From NCBI GenBank assembly GCA_013792135.1, contig VMSP01000119.1:1-42117 (forward strand): a stretch of DNA of 42,117 nt, in the 5' to 3' direction. This document shows, piece after piece, positions 25,304 to 32,811 of the stretch. Numbering within the stretch: position 1 is the stretch's first letter; every line of letters begins with the position of its first letter. The position numbers and the translations under genes were made by a program. Source of the stretch: Desulfocapsa sp. (GTDB taxonomy: Bacteria > Desulfobacterota > Desulfobulbia > Desulfobulbales > Desulfocapsaceae). The notes under the pieces are model-generated. The model was not told the DNA's origin, did not search any database, and saw only the letters and a list, made by a program, of their open reading frames with translations.

Positions 25304-25462
25304 TTAATCAGCTTTAAAAAATTCTTCTTTGGCTGCACCGCATTTAGGACAGACCCAGTCTTCCGGAACGTCTTCCCACGCGGTCCCAGCCTCCACTCCA
25401 TGTTCATAATCTCCTTCTTCAGGATCGTAAATATAGCCGCAAGGGCATTCCCACTTTTGCAT
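25304..25462 (-). CDS. Rubredoxin with an atypical first metal knuckle
   Basis: This 52-residue iron protein is a one-electron carrier in the cytoplasm. The C-terminal knuckle VCPKCGA and the segments [14 protein letters not shown] and [11 protein letters not shown] are standard. The N-terminal knuckle reads [14 protein letters not shown], with one residue between the cysteines (C6-P-C8) where CxxCGY is usual. A single-codon deletion is the simplest cause. The frame is otherwise perfect and an AAGGAGG site precedes the ATG, so it is expressed; whether it binds iron normally is open. It could donate electrons to the desulfoferrodoxin at 1277. The downstream MTase-like gene is separate. Confidence 0.9.
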   Translation of the reverse strand: MQKWECPCGYIYDPEEGDYEHGVEAGTAWEDVPEDWVCPKCGAAKEEFFKAD

Positions 25463-25566
25463 GACACGCCTCCTTTTGAGAATAGATGAATAAATTCAAA
25501 GTTATTTTATAATTCTAAGGTTTATTTCGCTTCCTTAAGAAGATGGTACCTCAACAAATGACCACA

Positions 25567-26664
25567 TCAATCTCGGCAATTTTTCTCCGATGGAACCTTG
25601 CACAGGTAATGGAGATTGAAAAGATCATATTCCATCTCGGCAATCTCAATCTGCTCAAAACCGGCTTCTCCGAGCAGGGCTTCTGCCTTTTCCCGCCCCC
25701 ACATCATTCCCAACCCGCTGCCCTTATCGTTCAGTCCCACCGGCAGACAGTGCATCAGGCTCACGGTATAGAGAAAAGGCCCCATGGGGTGATCCATATT
25801 GTCAGCCTGGTTTGACCTGGCTTTAATCTCAATCATTGAAAACATCCCGCCAGGAGCCAGCATGTGCCTGACTCCCTTCAAAACGTCCAGCGGATGGCTT
25901 TGATCGTGGATGGCATCAAAGGCACAGATATAATCAAAGCGGCTGAAAAATTCTTTTTTTCCGTTGATTGCTGCCGCATCGAGCACCTTGTAAACCGCGT
26001 TGCCGATGCCTGTCTCCTGCGCCGCTTCCGCAGCTTTCCTGACCGCATCCTCGTGGTTGTCAATGCCAACAAAGGTACTTTTGGGGAAGGCCCTGGCCAT
26101 AAGATTCATCGCGACGCCATGGCCGCAACCCAGATCACAAACACGTATGCCGTCGGTGAGACGGGCAAGCAGTTGTCCATTGTCAACGGTTGGCAGAAAC
26201 TTGTCGATAAGCACATTTTCATGTTTTGCATCTGAAAGTTCAGCCATGAATGCCTGAAAATCAGGATAGCTTGAGAAGGGAACCCCTGCCCCGCTTTTAA
26301 AGGCAGTGCTGACAGAGTCCATGGCACAGGATGTCAGGATCGGAATTTCCTGGGTATAAACCCCCATATTCATGCTTCCTGCCTTGCGGGTCAGGAAGGA
26401 AGCATGTTCGGGTGGCAGAAGATAGGTGTCTTCTGCGTTTTGCTCACTGAATAGTTCAATGATCTTGCCTGTCACCATTATCCCCAGCCATTCTTTGAGA
26501 TACCTGGGATGGAGTCCTGAAGCGGAAGCGAGCTCTGATACCGTTACCGGTTTGTTCAGATCTTCAAGGATATCGAAGATCTGATTTTTGTATCCTATGG
26601 CCATGGCAAGATTTAAAGCACCATAGTTGAGAATCTCAGTCATCCTTTGGGCAAAATCACTCAT
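25567..26664 (-). CDS. SAM-dependent methyltransferase with winged-helix N-terminus
   Basis: This 365-residue protein resembles the Rv2258c type. Residues 1-75 form a winged-helix dimerisation domain (NLAMAIGYKNQIFDILEDLN, TVSELASASGLHPRYLKEWL). The class I methyltransferase domain has motif I VCDLGCGHGVAMNLMARAF (residues 175-193), motif II FVGIDNHEDAV and YICAFDAIHDQ, followed by LAPGGMFSMIEI. These are cytoplasmic enzymes acting on small molecules; the substrate is unknown. The start lies 3 bp after the preceding gene's stop, so the two are co-transcribed and probably coupled. Confidence 0.85.
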   Translation of the reverse strand: MSDFAQRMTEILNYGALNLAMAIGYKNQIFDILEDLNKPVTVSELASASGLHPRYLKEWLGIMVTGKIIELFSEQNAEDTYLLPPEHASFLTRKAGSMNMGVYTQEIPILTSCAMDSVSTAFKSGAGVPFSSYPDFQAFMAELSDAKHENVLIDKFLPTVDNGQLLARLTDGIRVCDLGCGHGVAMNLMARAFPKSTFVGIDNHEDAVRKAAEAAQETGIGNAVYKVLDAAAINGKKEFFSRFDYICAFDAIHDQSHPLDVLKGVRHMLAPGGMFSMIEIKARSNQADNMDHPMGPFLYTVSLMHCLPVGLNDKGSGLGMMWGREKAEALLGEAGFEQIEIAEMEYDLFNLHYLCKVPSEKNCRD

Positions 26665-26667
26665 TTT

Positions 26668-26997
26668 CTATTTTTTCGTTTTCTTTTCCATTACTGCCTG
26701 AGACCAGGACAGGGCGGCCATGGCCTGGGGAAAGCCTATCGTTGTAATCAGAAGCAACAGGGTGTGAGAGATCTCCTCGGGACTTGCTCCTACCTCCAGT
26801 GCCCTGCGAGTATGGGAAGATACCGATCCTTCCGACTGCATCGCAGCTGCGGCCGCTAACTGGATCAGATGAGTGGTCTTCTCATCGAGGGGGCCGGCCG
26901 TGCGCAGTGTTGAGCCAAGACTTGCAACGACTGTCATAACCTCAGGAAACTGTTTGCTCACTTTCTTGTGAAACGACGGTTTGTTTTTCTCAGACAT
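26668..26997 (-). CDS. Carboxymuconolactone decarboxylase family protein
   Basis: This 109-residue all-helical protein has the CMD/AhpD layout: LDEKTTHLIQLAAAAAMQSE, then GSVSSHTRRALEVGASPEEI and an amphipathic end with GFPQAMAALSW. The redox CxxC of AhpD is missing: the active-site stretch reads EGSVSSH, keeping Glu and His but no Cys. It is therefore not a thiol peroxidase of the AhpD kind. It is the first gene of a two-gene operon with the methyltransferase, with an AAGGAGA site before the ATG and a perfect palindrome upstream. The function is unknown. Confidence 0.85.
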   Translation of the reverse strand: MSEKNKPSFHKKVSKQFPEVMTVVASLGSTLRTAGPLDEKTTHLIQLAAAAAMQSEGSVSSHTRRALEVGASPEEISHTLLLLITTIGFPQAMAALSWSQAVMEKKTKK

Positions 26998-27036
26998 TAG
27001 ATGTCTCCTTGTTTTAGGTGCTGTAAGGTGGATAGC

Positions 27037-27052
27037 CTGAAAATATTTTCAG
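27037..27052. promoter_or_regulatory. Perfect 16-bp palindrome, candidate operator
   Basis: CTGAAAATATTTTCAG is self-complementary over all 16 bases and lies 40 bp upstream of the first gene of the decarboxylase/methyltransferase operon. It is flanked by GGTGG and CCACC, which could extend it as a stem in RNA. Likely a repressor site. Confidence 0.45.
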
Positions 27053-27127
27053 CCCCCCACCATACTTGAAATTACAGTTTACCAGATTTTCCTGACTTTG
27101 CCTGCTTGATATCTTCTCCAATCTCTT

Positions 27128-27445
27128 ATGCAAAAGCAAGGTGTTCAGATTGCATCAGCACAGCAATGGAAAGACCGTGATTTTTCCGGCAAAAAACTGC
27201 GCGAGTTGACAGTTCATCACAAAGACCATAATTACAAGAACAATCCACCCGATGGCAGCAACTGGGAGCTGTTATGTATCTACTGCCATGACAATGAGCA
27301 CTCCCGCTCCCTGGACGCCGAATGGCTGCCCACTCAAAATTCAGATGCAGAAAAGAAACCAACCGCCACCCACACCCCTTTCGCAGATCTCATGAACCAG
27401 TTGCGTACGCCCGGTGACCATGCAGAGAAGGACAATACAGAATAA
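27128..27445 (+). pseudogene. YajD-like HNH nuclease, N-terminally altered
   Basis: From about residue 19 the protein matches the YajD family of HNH nucleases: FSGKKLRELTVHHKDHNYKN, then DGSNWELLCIYCHDNEHSR, with the HNH core (His-His, Asn, His) and one CxxC zinc pair. The usual N-terminus with the other zinc pair (CGRC) is not in this frame. A different frame just upstream shows CSDC. The ATG at 27128 has no ribosome binding site. The tail PFADLMNQL is family-like. It is most likely a gene damaged at its 5' end; a functional shortened protein is less likely. Confidence 0.6.
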
Positions 27446-27604
27446 GTGATCTGACAGCCTTGCGTCCAACCGTGTCGGCTAAACAAGGACACTCCCCATA
27501 GAGTCGCTCATCGTTATGCGGCTTTACTGATTATCATTCCAGGCTCGGAAAAAAAATCGTGGTCACAGCAGGTCATTAACTGCCAGGGTACGAATCAGGA
27601 GATA

Positions 27605-27970
27605 TCACCACAGAACGATGACCTTTTTACCATCCTGCATGGCCGCGCGTATTTTTTCCATATGCCGCAAGGCAGCGATCTCTCTTTCTATATTTCCCTG
27701 ACGGACAGACAGTTTTTCGGCAAGTTCGGCAAGGCTCAATCCACCTGTTTTTTTTATCAAGTCGATGATCTTCTGCTGGAGGCTGCCACCATGTTCGGTT
27801 GTATCTCCTCGCTCTTTGGAAAAGCCAGCGCTGCGTACAGCCCAGGGATCACAGGTTCGCGCCGGAGACAAGGCATCCATGTAGCAGTCATCGCACAATA
27901 ACTGTCCATGAAAATCTCTTCCCTCACCCTCTTCAATCTCTACCTTACAATTTTCTTTTTGACACAACAT
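27605..27970 (-). CDS. Zinc-binding winged-helix protein
   Basis: This 121-residue protein has an N-terminal zinc-binding part (C3, C8, C26, C29, C40: MLCQKENCK, LLCDDCYMD, RTCDPWAVRSA) and a C-terminal winged helix (LQQKIIDLIKKTGGLSLAEL, AEKLSVRQGNIEREIAALRH), ending in GKKVIVLW. The RTCDPWAV motif recurs in unnamed proteins of anaerobic Deltaproteobacteria. A role as a DNA-binding regulator is plausible. The ATG at 27970 follows GGAG at 6 nt. It is preceded by a heptamer repeat array 43 bp upstream. Confidence 0.7.
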   Translation of the reverse strand: MLCQKENCKVEIEEGEGRDFHGQLLCDDCYMDALSPARTCDPWAVRSAGFSKERGDTTEHGGSLQQKIIDLIKKTGGLSLAELAEKLSVRQGNIEREIAALRHMEKIRAAMQDGKKVIVLW

Positions 27971-28012
27971 GATCAACTCCGTTTCCTAAAAGTTTAAAGA
28001 TTCAAATTTTCC

Positions 28013-28059
28013 GTTTGCAGTTTGCAGTTTGCAGTTTGCAGTTTGCAGTTTGCAGTTTG
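28013..28059. repeat. Tandem heptamer repeat (GTTTGCA, 6.7 copies)
   Basis: Six exact GTTTGCA units and a partial seventh (GTTTG) run head to tail. The array lies between the ACR3 stop (28092) and the zinc-binding regulator's start (27970), both on the minus strand. Such arrays are prone to length change by slippage. Confidence 0.95.
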
Positions 28060-28091
28060 GAAGATCTGCCCCACTATCAGCACCGCAACCG

Positions 28092-29276
28092 TTATTGTTC
28101 GAAGTATTTCTCTGTTCTGAGGCAGAATTTAACGAGCACCAACATGACCGGCACCTCAATGAGTACTCCGACTACAGTTGCCAAAGCTGCACCGGAGGAA
28201 AGACCAAACAGCATTGTTGACGTGGCGATTGCAACTTCAAAATGATTTGACGCTCCAATCATTGCCGCCGGGGCTGCATCCTGATATGGCAATTTCAATA
28301 GTTTGGCGGCACCATACCCAAGACCGAAAATAAAGATCGTCTGGATGAGAAGCGGAATGGCAATCCAGACAATAGTCAATGGGTTGTGCAGAATAACATC
28401 CCCCTTGAAACTGAACAGGAGAACAAGGGTTGTCAGCAGAGCGATAATGGTCAGTGGGGTGAGAACATGTAAAAACTTTTCCTGAAACCACTCCCTACCT
28501 TTTGTCTTGATAATCCATCTTCTTGAGATGTATCCGGCCACAAGTGGCAATGCTACATAAATTGAGATGGAGAGCGCCAGGGCCTGCCAGGGCACAGGGA
28601 GTCTACCGACCCCAAGCAGAAAACCTCCTAAAACACCATACAGCACCAGCATAGTCAGAGAGTTGATGGCAACCATAACAAGTGTCAATCCATCGTTGCC
28701 TCTCGCCAGATAGCCCCAGACCAGAACCATTGCCGTACAGGGAGCAACTCCCAAAAGAATGCAGCCGGCCAGGTAACTGCGCCACAGCGGTATTTGCAAC
28801 AGTTTCACCCCTTCAGACAAAACCACGGTTCCGGCCCCATATTGAGCGCCTACCGTTAAGTCCAGTCCAAAAGGCATTTTTACCAAGTCTGTGGCATCCG
28901 GGCCGATAAATTTATTTAACAAAACCCCTAGAAATAAAAGAGCAATGCCGTACATGGTAAATGGTTTGACGGCCCAATTAATAAACAGAGTTAAAAAAAC
29001 AGGTTTACCGCTTTTGCCGGCCTTAATAACCTCGCCGAAATCTATTTTCACCATGATTGGATACATCATGAAAAACAGGCAAATAGCGATAGGGATGGAA
29101 ACTACAGGCGCTCCGTTGACGGAGATAGACATGTTGTCGAGTGTTTTTGCTAAATCGGGCGCTATCTTCCCCAGGAGGATGCCGCCAACTATGCACAGCC
29201 CAACCCACAGGGTGAGATATCGCTCAAAGATACTAGTCATGTGTCGATCTTGTACTGGAGAAATTTCAGCACTCAT
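28092..29276 (-). CDS. ACR3-family arsenite efflux transporter
   Basis: This 394-residue inner membrane exporter has about ten spans and the ACR3 features: [18 protein letters not shown] at the start, the central [19 protein letters not shown] with the conserved Cys, and [17 protein letters not shown]. It pumps As(III) out using the proton motive force. It is not ArsB of the other family; ACR3 genes are often labelled arsB. No arsR, arsC or other arsenic gene is adjacent, which is unusual. AGGAGG precedes the ATG. It ends before the heptamer array. It starts 55 bp after rsgA, so it may share a transcript with it. Confidence 0.92.
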   Translation of the reverse strand: MSAEISPVQDRHMTSIFERYLTLWVGLCIVGGILLGKIAPDLAKTLDNMSISVNGAPVVSIPIAICLFFMMYPIMVKIDFGEVIKAGKSGKPVFLTLFINWAVKPFTMYGIALLFLGVLLNKFIGPDATDLVKMPFGLDLTVGAQYGAGTVVLSEGVKLLQIPLWRSYLAGCILLGVAPCTAMVLVWGYLARGNDGLTLVMVAINSLTMLVLYGVLGGFLLGVGRLPVPWQALALSISIYVALPLVAGYISRRWIIKTKGREWFQEKFLHVLTPLTIIALLTTLVLLFSFKGDVILHNPLTIVWIAIPLLIQTIFIFGLGYGAAKLLKLPYQDAAPAAMIGASNHFEVAIATSTMLFGLSSGAALATVVGVLIEVPVMLVLVKFCLRTEKYFEQ

Positions 29277-29331
29277 TCAAATTATCCTCCTGCAGGTAAA
29301 GATAGCCGTAAACATTGATGATAATTTCATC

Positions 29332-30408
29332 TTATTTCTGTTTATTTGACTGTTTCATTTCAGATTGACCAAATCTGCCAACAGTTTTGTCTTTTTTCCG
29401 CTTCTCACTATATGCTGTCTCATTCAACTCTGATTCCTGCTTGAGCTTCACATAATTCCCATAATGTTCCGGCTGCAGTTTACCGTCTTCTATTGCCTGC
29501 AGGACTGCGCATCCAGGTTCTTTGGTGTGGCTGCAATTGGTAAAGCGGCAACTGAATGATATTTTTTGAATATCATCGAAGATCTCATTGATTCCTTCGC
29601 TCACACCAAAAGTGCCGATCTCTCGCATTCCCGGCGTATCGATAAACATGGAGCCCTGCTCAAGAACAATAAGTTGCCGACGTACAGTTGTGTGTCGGCC
29701 TTCTCCGGAATCACTTACTGTTCCTGTTTTCAAGGTATCCTGGCCACTAAGTTTGTTAATGAGCGTTGACTTGCCAACTCCCGAGGAACCTAGGAGACAG
29801 TATGTTTTCCCAAGGCTCATAAGCTCTTTGATCTGGTCCAGACCAGCTCCGGTTACATTGCTGACAATAATAATTCTGGTGCTGATCCCTCCACGACGAA
29901 TCAGCAGGATTAATTGTTCCAGTTCATCAGCAGTCACCAGATCTGACTTGGTCAGAACGAGCAATGGTTCAACATGACCTTCTTTGGCCATCACAAGATA
30001 GCGCTCCAATCTGGCCACATTAAAATCGTAGTGACATGATTGAACGATGAAGGCGACATCGATATTGGCCGCGATCATCTGCAACTCAATGTTCTTGCCG
30101 GCAGATTTCCGATGAAGAAAGGATTTTCTTGGCAGAACCGTATGGATACTTGCGGAATCTTCAGAATCATAATGCACACAGACCCAATCACCGACGCAAG
30201 GCATATTCATCGTCGATTCGGTCGAGTTCAGGAATTTACCTGTTGCCCTGGCGGGGACTTCCCCCTCTTCATTTCTGACGACATACCAGCCTCGATCAAC
30301 CGCCGTTACCCTGGCAATTCGCTGTTCGGGCAGACATAGTTTACTGGCCTGATCTTGAAACCAAGGATCGAATCCCAGTCTGCTCAATTCCATGGGGCTA
30401 ATTCCCAT
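29332..30408 (-). CDS. rsgA: Ribosome biogenesis GTPase RsgA
   Basis: A GTPase that matures the 30S ribosomal subunit. It has an N-terminal OB-fold (VTAVDRGWYVVRNEEGEVPA) and a circularly permuted GTPase domain with TKSD (about residues 153-156), GSSGVGKST (207-215), DTPG (257-260), and GRHTT for the effector region. A C-terminal zinc domain (CRFTNCSHTKEPGC) holds the Cys and His ligands. The open frame has a TTG start at 30432; I prefer the ATG at 30408, but 30393 (MELSRLGF) is also possible. The downstream neighbour is the arsenite exporter. Confidence 0.9.
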   Translation of the reverse strand: MGISPMELSRLGFDPWFQDQASKLCLPEQRIARVTAVDRGWYVVRNEEGEVPARATGKFLNSTESTMNMPCVGDWVCVHYDSEDSASIHTVLPRKSFLHRKSAGKNIELQMIAANIDVAFIVQSCHYDFNVARLERYLVMAKEGHVEPLLVLTKSDLVTADELEQLILLIRRGGISTRIIIVSNVTGAGLDQIKELMSLGKTYCLLGSSGVGKSTLINKLSGQDTLKTGTVSDSGEGRHTTVRRQLIVLEQGSMFIDTPGMREIGTFGVSEGINEIFDDIQKISFSCRFTNCSHTKEPGCAVLQAIEDGKLQPEHYGNYVKLKQESELNETAYSEKRKKDKTVGRFGQSEMKQSNKQK

Positions 30409-30561
30409 TTTTGGGCCTGATTTTGCATACAATCACTCAATTTTGGGTACTACGTATGAAGGGATGAAAGAAAAAGGTGGTCAGGTTTGCATTATTGTGT
30501 TCATTATTTCAAACTAATCTATACGAGAAAGGCCTTTTAGCAAACAATTCGTTAACTAGTC

Positions 30562-30600
30562 CCTGCCCACAAATGGTCTTTTTGTCCGATCTCTTTATGA
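30562..30600. repeat. Direct repeat copy A, 39 bp
   Basis: CCTGCCCACAAATGGTCTTT followed by TTGTCCGATC matches copy B at 31318-31356 over 29 of 39 positions, with nearly all differences transitions in the first 31. It lies 155 bp beyond the stop of the Cys-rich secreted protein. The interval 30409-30754 otherwise shows no gene. Confidence 0.7.
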
Positions 30601-30754
30601 CTAAGCAGGATGCCGGTCGATCCAGCATTAGGGGCTACGTTCTCAGGTAGGTAAAATGCGCTTCTTCGGGATTAATGGACGTGCGGGATAAGATGGACAA
30701 TATTTTTATTTCATTGACGATTACCTGAATTTACCACTTTGTCAGCTCCAATAA

Positions 30755-31297
30755 TTAAAGCCCCCCATTTCCCCCACAAATAAAACCACCGACATTATAG
30801 GGGTTATATATGGAGAAAAGGTTATAAATACCGTTGCAAAAATTTATGCATCCGACTGCACCGAGGCCTGAAAGCTGAATACAATCTACGGCGCATGCGG
30901 TAGAATCCCAACGGTCTGTACCCAATCGACAACCCCAGAACATACCAAGGCTCCCCATCACACCATAAATGTTTATTTTTTTAAATATATAAATATTCTT
31001 TAAGTCTCCATCGCCAACTACCATGCCTGACCCATCATGATACCCCCTGGTTATTGTTTGATTATAAGTCGTTGGCGTTATAACCTGTCTGCCTACATTG
31101 GGCATGATACCAGAAATACCCACAGCATACTTATTGGAAAAAGTCTTGCCCACAAGCACATCACTGGCCACAGCATCGCCTGTGTTCTTGTTACAACCTA
31201 TAGGCACAATCATAAACGAGCCATGGTCGGCAGCAAAAACAGAGCAAGCAAAAATACAACTTGTTACCAAAAGGATAATGGATACAACTCTCTTCAT
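30755..31297 (-). CDS. Secreted Cys- and Gly-rich protein
   Basis: This 180-residue protein has a clear signal peptide (cut after CSVFA near residue 22). Residues 40-100 match a module common in DUF1566-type and phage tail-like proteins: GDAVASDVLVGKTFSNKYAV, GISGIMPNVGRQVITPTTYN, then ITRGYHDGSGMVVGDGDL. The last 65 residues are rich in Gly and Cys (CRLGTDRW, CAVDC, GCINFC, FICGGNGGL), which suggests disulfides or surface attachment. It could be a surface or tail-fibre-like protein. AAGGAG precedes the ATG. Direct repeats flank the gene. The function is unknown. Confidence 0.7.
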   Translation of the reverse strand: MKRVVSIILLVTSCIFACSVFAADHGSFMIVPIGCNKNTGDAVASDVLVGKTFSNKYAVGISGIMPNVGRQVITPTTYNQTITRGYHDGSGMVVGDGDLKNIYIFKKINIYGVMGSLGMFWGCRLGTDRWDSTACAVDCIQLSGLGAVGCINFCNGIYNLFSIYNPYNVGGFICGGNGGL

Positions 31298-31317
31298 CCT
31301 TCGCTCCTTCGTTAGCG

Positions 31318-31356
31318 CCTACCCATAAGTGGTCTTTTTGTTCGGTCTATGCGTCA
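31318..31356. repeat. Direct repeat copy B, 39 bp
   Basis: CCTACCCATAAGTGGTCTTT followed by TTGTTCGGTC corresponds to copy A at 30562. It ends 21 bp upstream of the secreted protein's start codon, so it may also carry its promoter. Confidence 0.7.
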
Positions 31357-31402
31357 TTCTCAAAAAAAATAATGGGAATATCATTCATATCCGTGACAGA
31401 TT

Positions 31403-32560
31403 TCAACCAGCAACCTCTTCCTGGTTGTTCACATAGACGACCAGTGGTTCCTGTATCCCGATATATTTGGAGAAGCTATCCAGGCTCTGAATCTTCGCCC
31501 AACTAACCTCTTCATCCTTTCGAACAAGCACCGCTCCGTCTTTGGCCAAGGCATCTTCCGCCATGACCATACCCGGCATCAGGTCCTGATAAGGAATACG
31601 GGCTATATTTCCATGCCGGGTCCATCCCTCATATTCAGCCAGAACCGATAGGAACTCAGGATCATAAAGATATTCACTCTGGAGAACAGCCAACGCGGAA
31701 GAATGGGACTCTCCCTGACCGAGTAAACGATCATAGGCAAGGGCAATCTGCAATATTTGAGCACCAGCCCGCACCTCGTCATGAATGAGGGCCTCATGCT
31801 CTCCATCCCACTTTTCCTTCGGGGGCATCTGCATGCCGATGATCGCCGCAACTTTTTCCAAACGCGGAATCTGACTGATCAGCTTCTCAGCGACCTGTGG
31901 ATGATTTTCACACATCTGCATCTCTTCTGCACCTAAGGGAACGCCAGCATGATATTTTTCCAGGACATCTCTGGGCAGGGTGACACAGCCGACCTGAGAT
32001 AAAAGGGCAGCAATCTCTATCTGCCATTTTTTACCAATTGCTAACCGCTCCGCCATATAAACTGCTATCTCGCGCAACCGATAGCTGCTGCGAAACGCTG
32101 AGGGATTGGCAAGACCTAAAAGTTCACAAAGGACCTTGATGCTGTTTTTCAAGGTATTATTGAGCAGATCTCGTTCCCCCTGCAGCAATTCATATTGCCT
32201 CAGCCCTTGCTGCAAGGCAAACTCAAGTACTGAAATGGTACAGGGCTTGGTAAGAAATCGAAAAATATGACCGGTATTCACGGCCTCAATTGCGTTCTCC
32301 AAATCCGCATTCCCAGTGAGTATGATTCTGATCGTCTGCGGATAAAGGGATTTCACCTTGGACAAAAGCTCAATTCCGCCCATCCCCGGCATAGACATAT
32401 CGGAAACAACCACAGCACAAGGTCCTTTTGTCTTCAGGATCTGGAGTGCTTCCTCTCCACTTGAGGCTGTCCAGAGTGAAAAAGAGTTTCGTAATTGTCG
32501 GCGCATAGACTCAAGGACATGGGATTCGTCATCCACAAAAAGAATCGTTTTGGTAATCAT
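31403..32560 (-). CDS. Response regulator with degenerate HD-GYP-like domain
   Basis: The 385 residues start with a receiver domain: acidic pair Asp10-Asp11, phosphoacceptor Asp54 (VVVSDMSMPGMGG), Thr82 (IILTGNAD) and Lys (FLTKPC). The output domain resembles HD-GYP phosphodiesterases in layout, but the metal-binding HD is replaced: ALLSQVGCVTLP where ALLHDIGKVGIP is expected, and GMQMPPKEKWDGEHEA where HHERWDGTGYP is expected. It probably cannot cut cyclic di-GMP and may act through protein contacts. The gene is next to a GGDEF protein and a histidine kinase. Confidence 0.85.
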   Translation of the reverse strand: MITKTILFVDDESHVLESMRRQLRNSFSLWTASSGEEALQILKTKGPCAVVVSDMSMPGMGGIELLSKVKSLYPQTIRIILTGNADLENAIEAVNTGHIFRFLTKPCTISVLEFALQQGLRQYELLQGERDLLNNTLKNSIKVLCELLGLANPSAFRSSYRLREIAVYMAERLAIGKKWQIEIAALLSQVGCVTLPRDVLEKYHAGVPLGAEEMQMCENHPQVAEKLISQIPRLEKVAAIIGMQMPPKEKWDGEHEALIHDEVRAGAQILQIALAYDRLLGQGESHSSALAVLQSEYLYDPEFLSVLAEYEGWTRHGNIARIPYQDLMPGMVMAEDALAKDGAVLVRKDEEVSWAKIQSLDSFSKYIGIQEPLVVYVNNQEEVAG

Positions 32561-32811
32561 GGTCTGGCTCTCCGGAGAAAATAATCAAAATACGTGCAAT
32601 TAAAAAATGAGGTGAAAATTTATACCAATCTGTCACACATTAAAGCTGAAAGCAAACTCAGTTTACTGTATTTCCTCTTGTGGGCGACCTTCATTCCTGC
32701 AACAAATCAGTTTTCCACAGAGTAGAAAAAACATGAAAAGATTCTGGCGAAAGAGGATGAAACAGATAAAAGAGAGATTTAATGATAAATAAAGAGAAGA
32801 ATCCTCTCACC

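Noticed and set aside
28013-28059. CRISPR array
   Set aside because: The units are 7 bp with no spacers.
30541-31360. Integron cassette (attC sites) around the secreted protein
   Set aside because: The repeats contain GTTA but do not fit the GTTRRRY core or show paired inner arms, and no integrase is present.
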